A DNA stretch of 64,000 nucleotides from an uncultured Flavobacteriales bacterium (GTDB lineage: Bacteria > Bacteroidota > Bacteroidia > Flavobacteriales > BACL11): assembly GCA_943788405.1 (NCBI GenBank), contig CALSQD010000002.1, forward strand, positions 546,850-610,849, given 5' to 3'. Shown here one piece after another: positions 23,194 through 30,226 of the stretch. Below the pieces are notes generated by a model, which worked only from the letters and a program-made list of their open reading frames with translations, was not told the origin of the DNA and did not search any database. The translations under genes were made by a program, and so were the position numbers. Numbering within the stretch: the first letter of the stretch is position 1; every line of letters starts with the position of its first letter.

Positions 23194-24060
23194 TTAGCCT
23201 AACGCTACATCTAATATCATCATTACAATAAACCCTAATATAAGTCCCATAGTAGCTAAATCGGTATTTCCACCTCTTTGGCTTTCAGGAATTACTTCTT
23301 CCACAACAATGTATATCATAGCTCCAGCTGCAAATGCTAATGCGTAAGGTAAAATAGGAAGTACTTGCATAACTACTGCAGCACCAATTACAGCAAATAT
23401 AGGCTCTACAATAGCGGATAATTGTCCCCATTTCCATGATCTCCATCTGCTAACACCTTGCCTTCTTAGGGGCATAGATACTGCAAATCCTTCAGGGAAA
23501 TTTTGAATTCCAATTCCTACTGCTAATGCAATGGCAGAACCGATTGTAAATACTGAGTGGCCTTCCATTCCTAAAAGTTCAGGGTTGGCAAGTGCACCAA
23601 AAGCAACTCCTACAGCTAGTCCTTCAGGTATATTATGTAAGGCAATGGCTAGTACTAATAAAATAGTTTTACGCCAGTTCGTTTCTACTCCCTCAGCTTC
23701 TTCTCTTTTTCCAAAAATATGCAAGTGAGGAATAATTTGATCTAAAACATAAAGGAAAATAGCTCCTAATAAAAACCCAATTGCTGGAGGAGCCCATGAT
23801 GGTGTGTTACTTAATCCCATTTCATTTTGCATTTCAACATAAGCAATAGCAGGGGATAGTAAGGACCAGAAACTAGCTGCTATCATTACACCACCAGTAA
23901 AACCTAAGGATACATCCAATACTTTTCGGTTAGAATTTTTAAATAAGAATACTAGTGATGCACCTAATGCAGTTAATCCCCAAGTAAAAAGCCCAGCATA
24001 TAATGCTTGCATTACAGGTGTTTGCACTATAAACCATTTGTATAATTCGTAATTTTCCAT
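23194..24060 (-). CDS. ZIP-family metal transporter
   Basis: 288 residues with about eight membrane helices. The metal-site motifs HNIPEGLAVG and QNFPEGFAVS sit in the two central helices, and VVEEVIPESQ lies near the C-terminus, as in GufA/ZupT-type ZIP permeases. It moves divalent metal (Zn, Fe or Mn) across the inner membrane. It starts 3 bp after the DtxR-type regulator stop, so it is almost certainly co-transcribed and metal-regulated. The choice of metal is inferred only from the regulator family. Confidence 0.9.
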   Translation of the reverse strand: MENYELYKWFIVQTPVMQALYAGLFTWGLTALGASLVFLFKNSNRKVLDVSLGFTGGVMIAASFWSLLSPAIAYVEMQNEMGLSNTPSWAPPAIGFLLGAIFLYVLDQIIPHLHIFGKREEAEGVETNWRKTILLVLAIALHNIPEGLAVGVAFGALANPELLGMEGHSVFTIGSAIALAVGIGIQNFPEGFAVSMPLRRQGVSRWRSWKWGQLSAIVEPIFAVIGAAVVMQVLPILPYALAFAAGAMIYIVVEEVIPESQRGGNTDLATMGLILGFIVMMILDVALG

Positions 24061-24063
24061 TGT

Positions 24064-24720
24064 TTAGTTTGTTTTTATTAAAAGGTGTTTAGCAACATCA
24101 TTACTAATGTGCTGCTTTTCGTTTTCTATTTTTATACTTAAGGATTTATCAAAAGAAATTTTTGCGATTAGCTCAATTGAAGTTCCTATACTTATGTTTA
24201 GTTGTGTAAGGTAGTCCAGAAAGGCTTTTTCATCTAAAGTAACTCCCATTACCCTTCCTTTTGTTCCTTCTTGTAAATCGTTTAAAGGGGTAGTGTTAGT
24301 GCTTGGAATTTTTCCATCTTTAGTAGGGATAGGTTCGCCATGAGGATCAAAATTTGGATATTCTAAAAAAGTATCTAGCCGATCAATTAGTTCAGGGGAT
24401 TTTATGTGCTCCAGCTGTTCTGCTACATCATGTACTTCTCCCCAATTAAAGCCAAGGTTATTTACTAAAAAGGTTTCCCAAAGCCTATGTTTTCTTAGGA
24501 TATTAATTGCCTTTTTTTCTCCTGTATTACTTAGTTCTACTCCTTTGTATTTTATGTATTTAATTAGCTTTTTTTCCTGTAGCTTTTTTAACATATCTGA
24601 TACAGAGGCTGCAGATGTTCCAATTTCTTGTGCAATAGCATTGGTGGATACTTTACCATCTTCATTTAATGAGATGGATAGTATAGCTTTTAAATAGTTT
24701 TCTTCTGCTAAAGTTATCAT
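24064..24720 (-). CDS. DtxR/MntR-family metal-dependent repressor
   Basis: 218 residues. An N-terminal winged helix (ENYLKAILSIS...SASVSDMLKKLQEKKL) is followed by the dimerisation and metal-binding domain (HRLWETFLVNNLGFNWGEVHDVAEQLEH, carrying the His, Glu and Asp ligands) and a C-terminal FeoA/SH3-like domain (about 150-215). It senses Fe or Mn and represses uptake genes. It is first in an operon with the ZIP transporter and divergent from a TonB receptor. A perfect palindrome lies between them. The N4-type -7 box ends 4 nt from the ATG. Confidence 0.93.
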   Translation of the reverse strand: MITLAEENYLKAILSISLNEDGKVSTNAIAQEIGTSAASVSDMLKKLQEKKLIKYIKYKGVELSNTGEKKAINILRKHRLWETFLVNNLGFNWGEVHDVAEQLEHIKSPELIDRLDTFLEYPNFDPHGEPIPTKDGKIPSTNTTPLNDLQEGTKGRVMGVTLDEKAFLDYLTQLNISIGTSIELIAKISFDKSLSIKIENEKQHISNDVAKHLLIKTN

Positions 24721-24724
24721 GCGG

Positions 24725-24732
24725 CAAAAGTA
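24725..24732 (-). promoter_or_regulatory. -7 element of dtxR-ZIP, 4 nt from the start
   Basis: TACTTTTG-CCGC-ATG on the minus strand, exact consensus with N4 spacing. Confidence 0.65.
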
Positions 24733-24757
24733 ATAATTAAATTAATATAAATAAAAG

Positions 24758-24773
24758 TTTAGACATGTCTAAA
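24758..24773. promoter_or_regulatory. Candidate DtxR operator, perfect 16-bp palindrome
   Basis: TTTAGACATGTCTAAA equals its own reverse complement. The TTTAG...CTAAA form is typical of DtxR/MntR-family operators. It lies between two divergent -7 boxes, 7 bp from the TonB receptor -7 box, where it would cover that promoter's -33/spacer. It ends 25 bp from the dtxR -7 box, near that promoter's -33 region. One site could therefore repress both directions. Confidence 0.8.
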
Positions 24774-24780
24774 AATAAAT

Positions 24781-24788
24781 TACTTTTG
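24781..24788 (+). promoter_or_regulatory. -7 element of the TonB receptor gene
   Basis: TACTTTTG, exact consensus, 27 nt before the ATG at 24816 and 7 bp downstream of the palindromic operator. Confidence 0.6.
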
Positions 24789-24815
24789 ACCCATCAAAAA
24801 AATAAAATATAAATA

Positions 24816-27122
24816 ATGATAAAAAGAGAAATAAATCTAGTAATAATGCTGTTTGTTGCAATTAATTTTAGTGCGTACGGACAAGTAATTAAAGGGAGTA
24901 TAACAAGTGATGGGGAGGCAGTTCCTTTTGCTAATGTTATAATTGAGGGGAGTAAATTGGGTGTTTCTGCAGATGAAAATGGTATGTATGAAATCAAAAA
25001 ATCTCCTTTAGGGCATCAGCATATAGTTGTTTCAGCAATTGGAATGCTTGAGAAAAAAATGCATATTGATATTGTTAAAGGGGTTAATGCTATTGATGTA
25101 TCTATTGATAAATCAGTTTATAATTTGGATCAGGTAGTAGTTACAGGTACAAAAACATTTAAAAGAAGAACTGAATCTCCAGTTATTGTAAATGTTATTG
25201 ATAGTAGGCAGTTGCAAAGTGTGCAAGCATGTAATTTGGCAGAAGGGTTAAATTTTCAACCAGGTATAAGGGTGGAGACTGATTGCCAAACATGTAATTA
25301 CACACAGTTAAGAATGAATGGATTGGCAGGAGGTTATTCGCAAATTCTTATCAATGGTCGCCCTATTTTTAGTCCATTAACTGGATTGTATGGTATGGAG
25401 CAAATCCCTACTAATATGATTGATAGAATTGAGATTGTTAGAGGAGGTGGTAGTTCATTGTATGGTTCATCAGCTATTGGTGGGATAGTAAATGTAATTA
25501 CTAAATTGCCTACTAAAAATGGATATAGCTTTGGTTATGATTATGGGAATATAAATAAACTTGCTACTGATAAAGTTATATATGGGAATGCTACTGTTGT
25601 TTCTGATAACAAAAACTCTGGAGCTACATTCTTTGTAAATAATAGAGATAGAGAGGCTTATGATCATAATGAAGATAATTACTCAGAGTTACCTTCTTTA
25701 AAGGATAATACTTTTGGAGCAAATTTCTTTTTCCTTCCTAATGAAAATCAGAAAATAGAAGTGAATATGGGTAGTTTGCATGAGTATAGATATGGTGGTG
25801 AGATGATTGATGGAGCTGCACATTTTGCAATGCAAGCAGAAGAAAGGGTTCATGATGTGTTATTAGGTAATATTGATTATCAAGTTAATTTTAATGATGG
25901 AGCTTCTTCATTTATTACTTATTTAGCTGCACAGCAAACTAAAAGAGAGCATTATACAGGAATAAGACCAGAAGTAAATAGTGCAGATGATGCTGGGCAT
26001 TTAGTAAGCCCTCCTTACGGAACATCTTTAAATACAACAAAACAAGTTGGATTCCAATTGAATCATAAATACGATAAGTTTGTAGGTCCTAATGTAATTA
26101 CTATTGGTTCTGAGTATGTTTCTGATGATGTGATGGATGAGATTAAAGCATATAATTATTTAATTGATCAGAAAGTAAAAACAATAGGAACATTCTTGCA
26201 GTCTGACTGGAATTTAACGGAAAGTATTAATTTATTAAGTGGTGCTAGGTTTGATAAGCATTCATTGTTGGATAATATTGTTGTAAGTCCTAGAATGTCG
26301 TTATTGTATAAATTACAAAGGAATTCTCAGTTTAGAATGTCATACAGTACAGGTTTTAGAGCGCCACAGGCCTTTGATACTGATTTGCATATTGCTTTTG
26401 CTGGTGGAGGTATTTCAAGAATTGAGTTGGCGGATGATTTAAAAGAAGAGCGTTCAAAAAGTTTAAGTGCTTCCTATAATTATGATAAGGCAACACATAA
26501 TTATGTTTATGGTTTAACTCTAGAAGGTTTTTACACTAGATTAGATGATGCTTTTTATCAAGAGCCAGATGGTGAAGATGAGTATGGTGAAGTATTTGTT
26601 AAGAGAAATGGTTCAGGAGCTACAGTAAAGGGTGTGACTATGGAGTTTAGAGCTAATTTTAACCAGAAAATTCAGGTAGAGTCAGGGTTAACATTGCAAG
26701 AGTCGCTTTATGATGATGCGGTAAGTTATTCTGATGATTTAGAGGCTAAACAAGAATTTTTAAGAACGCCTAAAAAGTATGGTTATGCTACTGTAAGTTA
26801 TACGCCATCAAGTAAATTTAATTTTGCTGCCAACCTTGTGCATACTGGTAAAATGGATTTAGTACACATGGGAGGAGCTCCAGAGCAGGAAAATGATGAG
26901 TATAAGACTTCTGAAGTATTTAATGCTTTAGGTTTAAAAGCTACCTACATTCAAAAGTTAAGTAGAGTAGGAGCTAGTTTAGAGTATAGCTTAGGTGTAA
27001 AAAACTTAACGAATGCTTATCAAAGTAATTTTGATAGCGGTAAGGAAAGGGATAGTAATTTTGTTTACGGACCAAGTACGCCAAGAACATTTTATTTTGG
27101 ATTGGTGTTGAAATCACTATAA
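24816..27122 (+). CDS. TonB-dependent outer-membrane receptor, probably metal or metal-chelate uptake
   Basis: 768 residues. Signal peptide (to about residue 22), a carboxypeptidase-like beta domain (VIKGSITSDGEAVPFANVII, about 24-100), a TonB-box-like DQVVVTG, the plug domain (about 120-230), then a 22-strand barrel ending in aromatic FYFGLVLKSL. The plug contains CQTC (Cys157, Cys160) in a TDCQTCNYTQLRMNGL context, plus Cys139. It imports a ligand across the outer membrane using TonB energy. The shared operator with dtxR-ZIP points to a metal or metallophore. A terminator follows the stop. Confidence 0.9.
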   Translation: MIKREINLVIMLFVAINFSAYGQVIKGSITSDGEAVPFANVIIEGSKLGVSADENGMYEIKKSPLGHQHIVVSAIGMLEKKMHIDIVKGVNAIDVSIDKSVYNLDQVVVTGTKTFKRRTESPVIVNVIDSRQLQSVQACNLAEGLNFQPGIRVETDCQTCNYTQLRMNGLAGGYSQILINGRPIFSPLTGLYGMEQIPTNMIDRIEIVRGGGSSLYGSSAIGGIVNVITKLPTKNGYSFGYDYGNINKLATDKVIYGNATVVSDNKNSGATFFVNNRDREAYDHNEDNYSELPSLKDNTFGANFFFLPNENQKIEVNMGSLHEYRYGGEMIDGAAHFAMQAEERVHDVLLGNIDYQVNFNDGASSFITYLAAQQTKREHYTGIRPEVNSADDAGHLVSPPYGTSLNTTKQVGFQLNHKYDKFVGPNVITIGSEYVSDDVMDEIKAYNYLIDQKVKTIGTFLQSDWNLTESINLLSGARFDKHSLLDNIVVSPRMSLLYKLQRNSQFRMSYSTGFRAPQAFDTDLHIAFAGGGISRIELADDLKEERSKSLSASYNYDKATHNYVYGLTLEGFYTRLDDAFYQEPDGEDEYGEVFVKRNGSGATVKGVTMEFRANFNQKIQVESGLTLQESLYDDAVSYSDDLEAKQEFLRTPKKYGYATVSYTPSSKFNFAANLVHTGKMDLVHMGGAPEQENDEYKTSEVFNALGLKATYIQKLSRVGASLEYSLGVKNLTNAYQSNFDSGKERDSNFVYGPSTPRTFYFGLVLKSL

Positions 27123-27144
27123 GTAATTTTAGAAATAATAACTG

Positions 27145-27173
27145 AAAGCCTCTTCTTGTAAGGGGCTTTTTTT
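27145..27173 (+). terminator. Intrinsic terminator after the TonB receptor
   Basis: AAGCCtCTT and AAGgGGCTT pair around a short loop and run into seven T, 23 bp after the receptor stop. Confidence 0.85.
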
Positions 27174-27182
27174 ATGGCGGAA

Positions 27183-27198
27183 GTTTACTTTTGTAAAC
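27183..27198. promoter_or_regulatory. Operator-like inverted repeat 1 upstream of the XRE gene
   Basis: GTTTAC-TTTT-GTAAAC, perfect 6-bp arms. It contains TACTTTTG (27186-27193), an exact -7 consensus on the plus strand. It shares the form TTTAC-N4-GTAAA with the site at 27375-27388. Confidence 0.5.
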
Positions 27199-27363
27199 AT
27201 AAAAATAGATAAATATATCTTTCATTTCTTGTTTTAATATTGTTGTGTAAATTTATAGTATAAAACAATTAAAATCAATAAATTATAATACTTACTTGTA
27301 GTTAAATTTTAATATTATTTAAAGATAATGAGTTAAATTTAGTTATTGTAAAAAACTAATTTG

Positions 27364-27371
27364 TAGTTTTG
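27364..27371 (+). promoter_or_regulatory. -7 element of the XRE gene
   Basis: TAGTTTTG, exact consensus, 28 nt before the ATG and 3 bp before operator-like repeat 2. Confidence 0.5.
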
Positions 27372-27374
27372 TGG

Positions 27375-27388
27375 TTTACAATTGTAAA
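27375..27388. promoter_or_regulatory. Operator-like palindrome 2 upstream of the XRE gene
   Basis: TTTACAATTGTAAA, a perfect 14-bp palindrome that would overlap the transcription start. Same half-sites and spacing as the repeat 191 bp upstream. It is a likely autoregulatory site for the XRE protein. Confidence 0.55.
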
Positions 27389-27399
27389 TCAAAATAATT

Positions 27400-27699
27400 A
27401 TGCACTCTAGGCTTAAAAATTGGATGGAATCAGAGGGGTTAAAGTCCTCAGTATTGGCGGATAACATTGGTGTAAACCGTGCTACTATTTCGCATATACT
27501 TTCTGGCAGAAATAAGCCAAGTATTGATTTTTTAGAAAAGCTTTTGCATTCCTATCCTAATATAAATGCCAACTGGTTGGTTACTGGAATTGGCTTTATG
27601 ACTACACAGAAAGAGGTGAATGAAGTGAAAGTGTCCAAAAAAATAGGGAAGGTAGTGGTGTTTTATGATGATAATTCATTTGAGGAAGTAGAGGGTTAG
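27400..27699 (+). CDS. Small XRE-family DNA-binding protein
   Basis: 99 residues. A Cro/CI-type helix-turn-helix spans about residues 5-60 (LKNWMESEGLKSSVLADNIG, then VNRATISHILSGRNKPS as helices 2-3). NINANWLVTG follows, as in Bacteroidota chromosomal XRE proteins. The last 30 residues (KVSKKIGKVVVFYDDNSFEE) are a short strand-rich tail of unknown role. There are no phage genes or toxin-antitoxin partner nearby. Two matching inverted repeats upstream suggest autoregulation. Confidence 0.85.
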   Translation: MHSRLKNWMESEGLKSSVLADNIGVNRATISHILSGRNKPSIDFLEKLLHSYPNINANWLVTGIGFMTTQKEVNEVKVSKKIGKVVVFYDDNSFEEVEG

Positions 27700-27758
27700 T
27701 TGTTAGTTTCCTGTTTGTAATCTAATAGCTATTGCTACTTATCTTGTATCTATTTTTT

Positions 27759-27766
27759 TACATTTG
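27759..27766 (+). promoter_or_regulatory. -7 element of pyrD
   Basis: TACATTTG, exact consensus, 14 nt before the pyrD ATG at 27781. Confidence 0.55.
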
Positions 27767-27780
27767 CGAAAAATATATCT

Positions 27781-28821
27781 ATGTATAGAATCGTCCGTTT
27801 TTTCTTATTTCTATTCAACCCTGAATTGATACACCATATCACCTTTAAGATGATAAAAATTGCTGGAATGATTCCTGGTAAAATGTGGACTTTACGATTG
27901 TTTTTTAAGGTAAAGGATACTAGGTTGGTTCGTGAGGTATTTGGACTTAAATTTGATAATCCTGTAGGCTTGGCAGCAGGGTTTGATAAGGATGCAAAAC
28001 TCTTTGATGAGTTGGCATCTTTCGGTTTTGGTTTTGTAGAAATTGGAACTGTCACTCCTTTACCGCAAGAAGGAAATCCTAAACCAAGGTTGTTTCGTGT
28101 AAAGGAAGATAGTGGAATTATTAACCGTATGGGTTTTAATAACCAGGGGATAGAGGCTGCAGTTGCTCGGTTAAGAAGAAAGAAAACAAACATTATTATT
28201 GGAGGGAATATTGGGAAGAATAAAGTAACTCCTAATGATAAAGCAGTAAACGATTTTGAAATCTGTTTTGAGAAATTCTTTCCTCATGTGGATTATTTTG
28301 TAGTGAATGTAAGTTCCCCAAATACCCCAGGACTAAGGGATTTGCAGGAGAAAGCACCATTAACTGCATTGCTTAATAGGTTGCAAGAATTAAATACAGC
28401 AAAGGAGAATAGAAAACCAATTCTATTGAAGATTGCACCAGATTTAACAAATGAGCAATTGGATGATATTATAGAGATAGTTGCTGATACTAAAATTGAT
28501 GGTGTGGTAGCAACTAACACAACAATTGATAGAAGTGGGCTTAAAACGGATAAAAACAAGGTTGATGCTATTGGAAATGGTGGTTTAAGTGGTAAGCCTG
28601 TAAGGGAAAGATCAACTGAGGTTATTAAATACCTTGCGGATAAATCCAACCGAGCATTCCCAATTATTGGAGTAGGAGGTATTCATTCAGCAGAAGATGC
28701 ACTAGAAAAGCTTGATGCAGGAGCTACACTGGTTCAGGTGTATACAGGCTTTATTTATGAAGGGCCAGCACTAGTAAAAAGGATTAATAAGGCGATATTG
28801 AAGAAACATCTTTCATCCTGA
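27781..28821 (+). CDS. pyrD: Dihydroorotate dehydrogenase (quinone), class 2
   Basis: Oxidises dihydroorotate to orotate in pyrimidine synthesis, passing electrons to quinone. The 346-residue protein has the membrane-associating N-terminal helix pair ([19 protein letters not shown]), the FMN-binding [15 protein letters not shown], the class 2 motif [14 protein letters not shown] with the catalytic Ser, and [13 protein letters not shown] phosphate binding. Its last two serines and stop (TCATCCTGA) lie inside a copy of the MITE-like palindrome, so the repeat appears to have supplied the present C-terminus. Confidence 0.96.
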   Translation: MYRIVRFFLFLFNPELIHHITFKMIKIAGMIPGKMWTLRLFFKVKDTRLVREVFGLKFDNPVGLAAGFDKDAKLFDELASFGFGFVEIGTVTPLPQEGNPKPRLFRVKEDSGIINRMGFNNQGIEAAVARLRRKKTNIIIGGNIGKNKVTPNDKAVNDFEICFEKFFPHVDYFVVNVSSPNTPGLRDLQEKAPLTALLNRLQELNTAKENRKPILLKIAPDLTNEQLDDIIEIVADTKIDGVVATNTTIDRSGLKTDKNKVDAIGNGGLSGKPVRERSTEVIKYLADKSNRAFPIIGVGGIHSAEDALEKLDAGATLVQVYTGFIYEGPALVKRINKAILKKHLSS

Positions 28822-28876
28822 ACGAAAGTGAATGGATCTCGTTTTTGAGATGTTTCGACTAACGCTCAACATGATA
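28811..28876. mobile_element. MITE-like palindromic element, second copy
   Basis: Starts TTTCATCCTGAAC and ends CTCAACATGATAAC, with an internal GATCTCGTTTTTGAGAT hairpin. It is related to 21117-21187 (TCATCCTGAAC...TTTCGACTA..CTCAA.ATGA in both). It overlaps the pyrD stop codon. Confidence 0.6.
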
Positions 28877-28888
28877 ACAAAAAACTAA

Positions 28889-29728
28889 ATGATTAAAATA
28901 ATAGAATGTCCTAGAGATGCAATGCAAGGTATCAGTGCCTTTATTCCTACTGATGTTAAGGCTGCATACATCAATCAATTGCTTAAGGTGGGATTTGATA
29001 CAATTGATTTTGGTTCATTTGTTTCTCCTAAGGCTATCCCACAATTAAAGGACACTGCACAGGTTTTGGCTCAGTTGGATTTAGAAAATACAAACAGTAA
29101 ATTACTTTCTATTATAGCAAATACTAGGGGTGCAACTGATGCTTGCAGTTTTGAAGAAATCAATTATTTAGGTTTCCCACTTTCAGTTTCTGAGCAGTTT
29201 CAGCAAAGGAATACCAAAAAGAGCATTGCACAGGCATTAAGTACAATAGAAGAAATTCAGAATTTATCCGTTAAGAATAATAAGGAATTAGTGGTGTACT
29301 TGTCTATGGCATTTGGGAATCCTTATGGAGAAAATCATCATCCTGAGATAGTAGCTGAACTTACTGAAAAACTACATCAACTAGAAATAGGAATAGTAGC
29401 ACTATCTGATACGATTGGGGTTTCTAATCCTACAAATATTGCACCACTTTTTAGTACATTAATACAAGAATATCCAACTATTGAATTTGGAGCACATTTC
29501 CATACTACTACTGATAAATGGGAGGAAAAAGTAGAGTCGGCCTATAAGAATGGTTGCCGAAGATTTGATGCTGCCCTTAAAGGTTATGGCGGTTGCCCTA
29601 TGGCAAAGGATGATTTGGTGGGGAATATGCCAACCGAAAAACTAATCACTTATTTTACTGAGGATTTAGGATTGAATCCATTAGAGCTAGAGAATAGTTT
29701 GGATTTGAGTACTTCAGTTTTTAAATAA
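28889..29728 (+). CDS. Hydroxymethylglutaryl-CoA lyase
   Basis: 279-residue TIM-barrel enzyme that splits HMG-CoA into acetyl-CoA and acetoacetate, the last step of leucine degradation. Visible are the N-terminal ECPRDAMQGI with catalytic Arg and Asp, DFGSFVSPKAIPQLKDT, the metal-binding FGAHFHTT, and the catalytic-cysteine loop GYGGCPMAKDDLVGNM. It is slightly short for the family but complete. It could in principle act on a related 3-hydroxy-acyl-CoA. No promoter motif is obvious just upstream. Confidence 0.9.
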   Translation: MIKIIECPRDAMQGISAFIPTDVKAAYINQLLKVGFDTIDFGSFVSPKAIPQLKDTAQVLAQLDLENTNSKLLSIIANTRGATDACSFEEINYLGFPLSVSEQFQQRNTKKSIAQALSTIEEIQNLSVKNNKELVVYLSMAFGNPYGENHHPEIVAELTEKLHQLEIGIVALSDTIGVSNPTNIAPLFSTLIQEYPTIEFGAHFHTTTDKWEEKVESAYKNGCRRFDAALKGYGGCPMAKDDLVGNMPTEKLITYFTEDLGLNPLELENSLDLSTSVFK

Positions 29729-29792
29729 AAAACCCCTTCTTTTTACTTAAAAATAAAGGGTTTAGCCTGTATTTGTAGGCTAGGGGTTTTAC
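29728..29792. terminator. Nested hairpins after the HMG-CoA lyase gene
   Basis: An outer AAAACCCC...GGGGTTTT stem encloses TTTTTA-CT-TAAAAA and TAGCCT...AGGCTA hairpins. No plus-strand T-tract follows directly, but a strong T run exists on the minus strand. It probably stops transcription, by a less standard structure than the other terminators here. Confidence 0.45.
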
Positions 29793-29845
29793 GGATTTGT
29801 AAAGATATTAAGTTATAATGATATAGTAAGGGTATTTCGCTTTCC

Positions 29846-29967
29846 AAATAATATAAGTACTTATAAACAGCTTTGGCAGGATTATGAAGTGCAGGGATCT
29901 TACGCGATAATAATGGGCTGCACAGAAGTATACAATCGCTAATAAGTAATCTTTTCGGCTAGTATTT
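29846..29967 (+). ncRNA. Possible 6S-like structured RNA
   Basis: Non-coding stretch folding by eye into a long hairpin with a central bubble. AAATA 29846-29850 pairs with TATTT 29963-29967, TACTTAT 29858-29864 with ATAAGTA 29942-29948, and AGC 29869-29871 with GCT 29938-29940. A 17/14-nt bubble follows, then GTGCAG 29889-29894 pairs with CTGCAC 29918-29923. That is the general plan of 6S RNA, which binds RNA polymerase by mimicking an open promoter. No promoter or family consensus was identified, so this is a structural suggestion only. Confidence 0.3.
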
Positions 29968-30034
29968 ATTTTAAATCAAAAACTAGTAATTACAAACCTA
30001 TTTTCATTTTTTTTTCTATTTTTACCCCAAGTTT

Positions 30035-30205
30035 AGTACACTATTTTAGTGTAAAAGGGAATGAGGTGTAACTCCTCAACTTTACCAGAAGCTGTAAAGT
30101 CCGTAAATTTTTGGAAACTACATTGCCACTGTTTTAATTAATGGGAAGGCCATTCCAAAAGGACCAAGTCAGAAGACCTGCTAAGCAAAACAAAACCGAA
30201 TCGTT
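30035..30205 (+). promoter_or_regulatory. Cobalamin riboswitch
   Basis: Contains the core of the adenosylcobalamin-type element in order: AAAAGGGAATGAGGTGTAA (30053-30071), CTCCTCAAC, CCAGAAGCTGTAAAGTCCG, GCCACTGT (30125-30132), the GGGAAGG...CC arm, and the B12 box AAGTCAGAAGACCTGC (30166-30181). It lies directly upstream of a BtuB-like receptor. No terminator follows before the ATG at 30227, so control is probably at translation initiation. An ACACTA...TAGTGT pair (30038-30052) may be the first stem. Confidence 0.93.
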
Positions 30206-30226
30206 TCTGGATAAGACGACAGGCAT

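Noticed and set aside
27400-27699. Prophage or toxin-antitoxin locus around the XRE gene
   Set aside because: No integrase, phage structural genes or small toxin partner; neighbours are a TonB receptor and pyrD.
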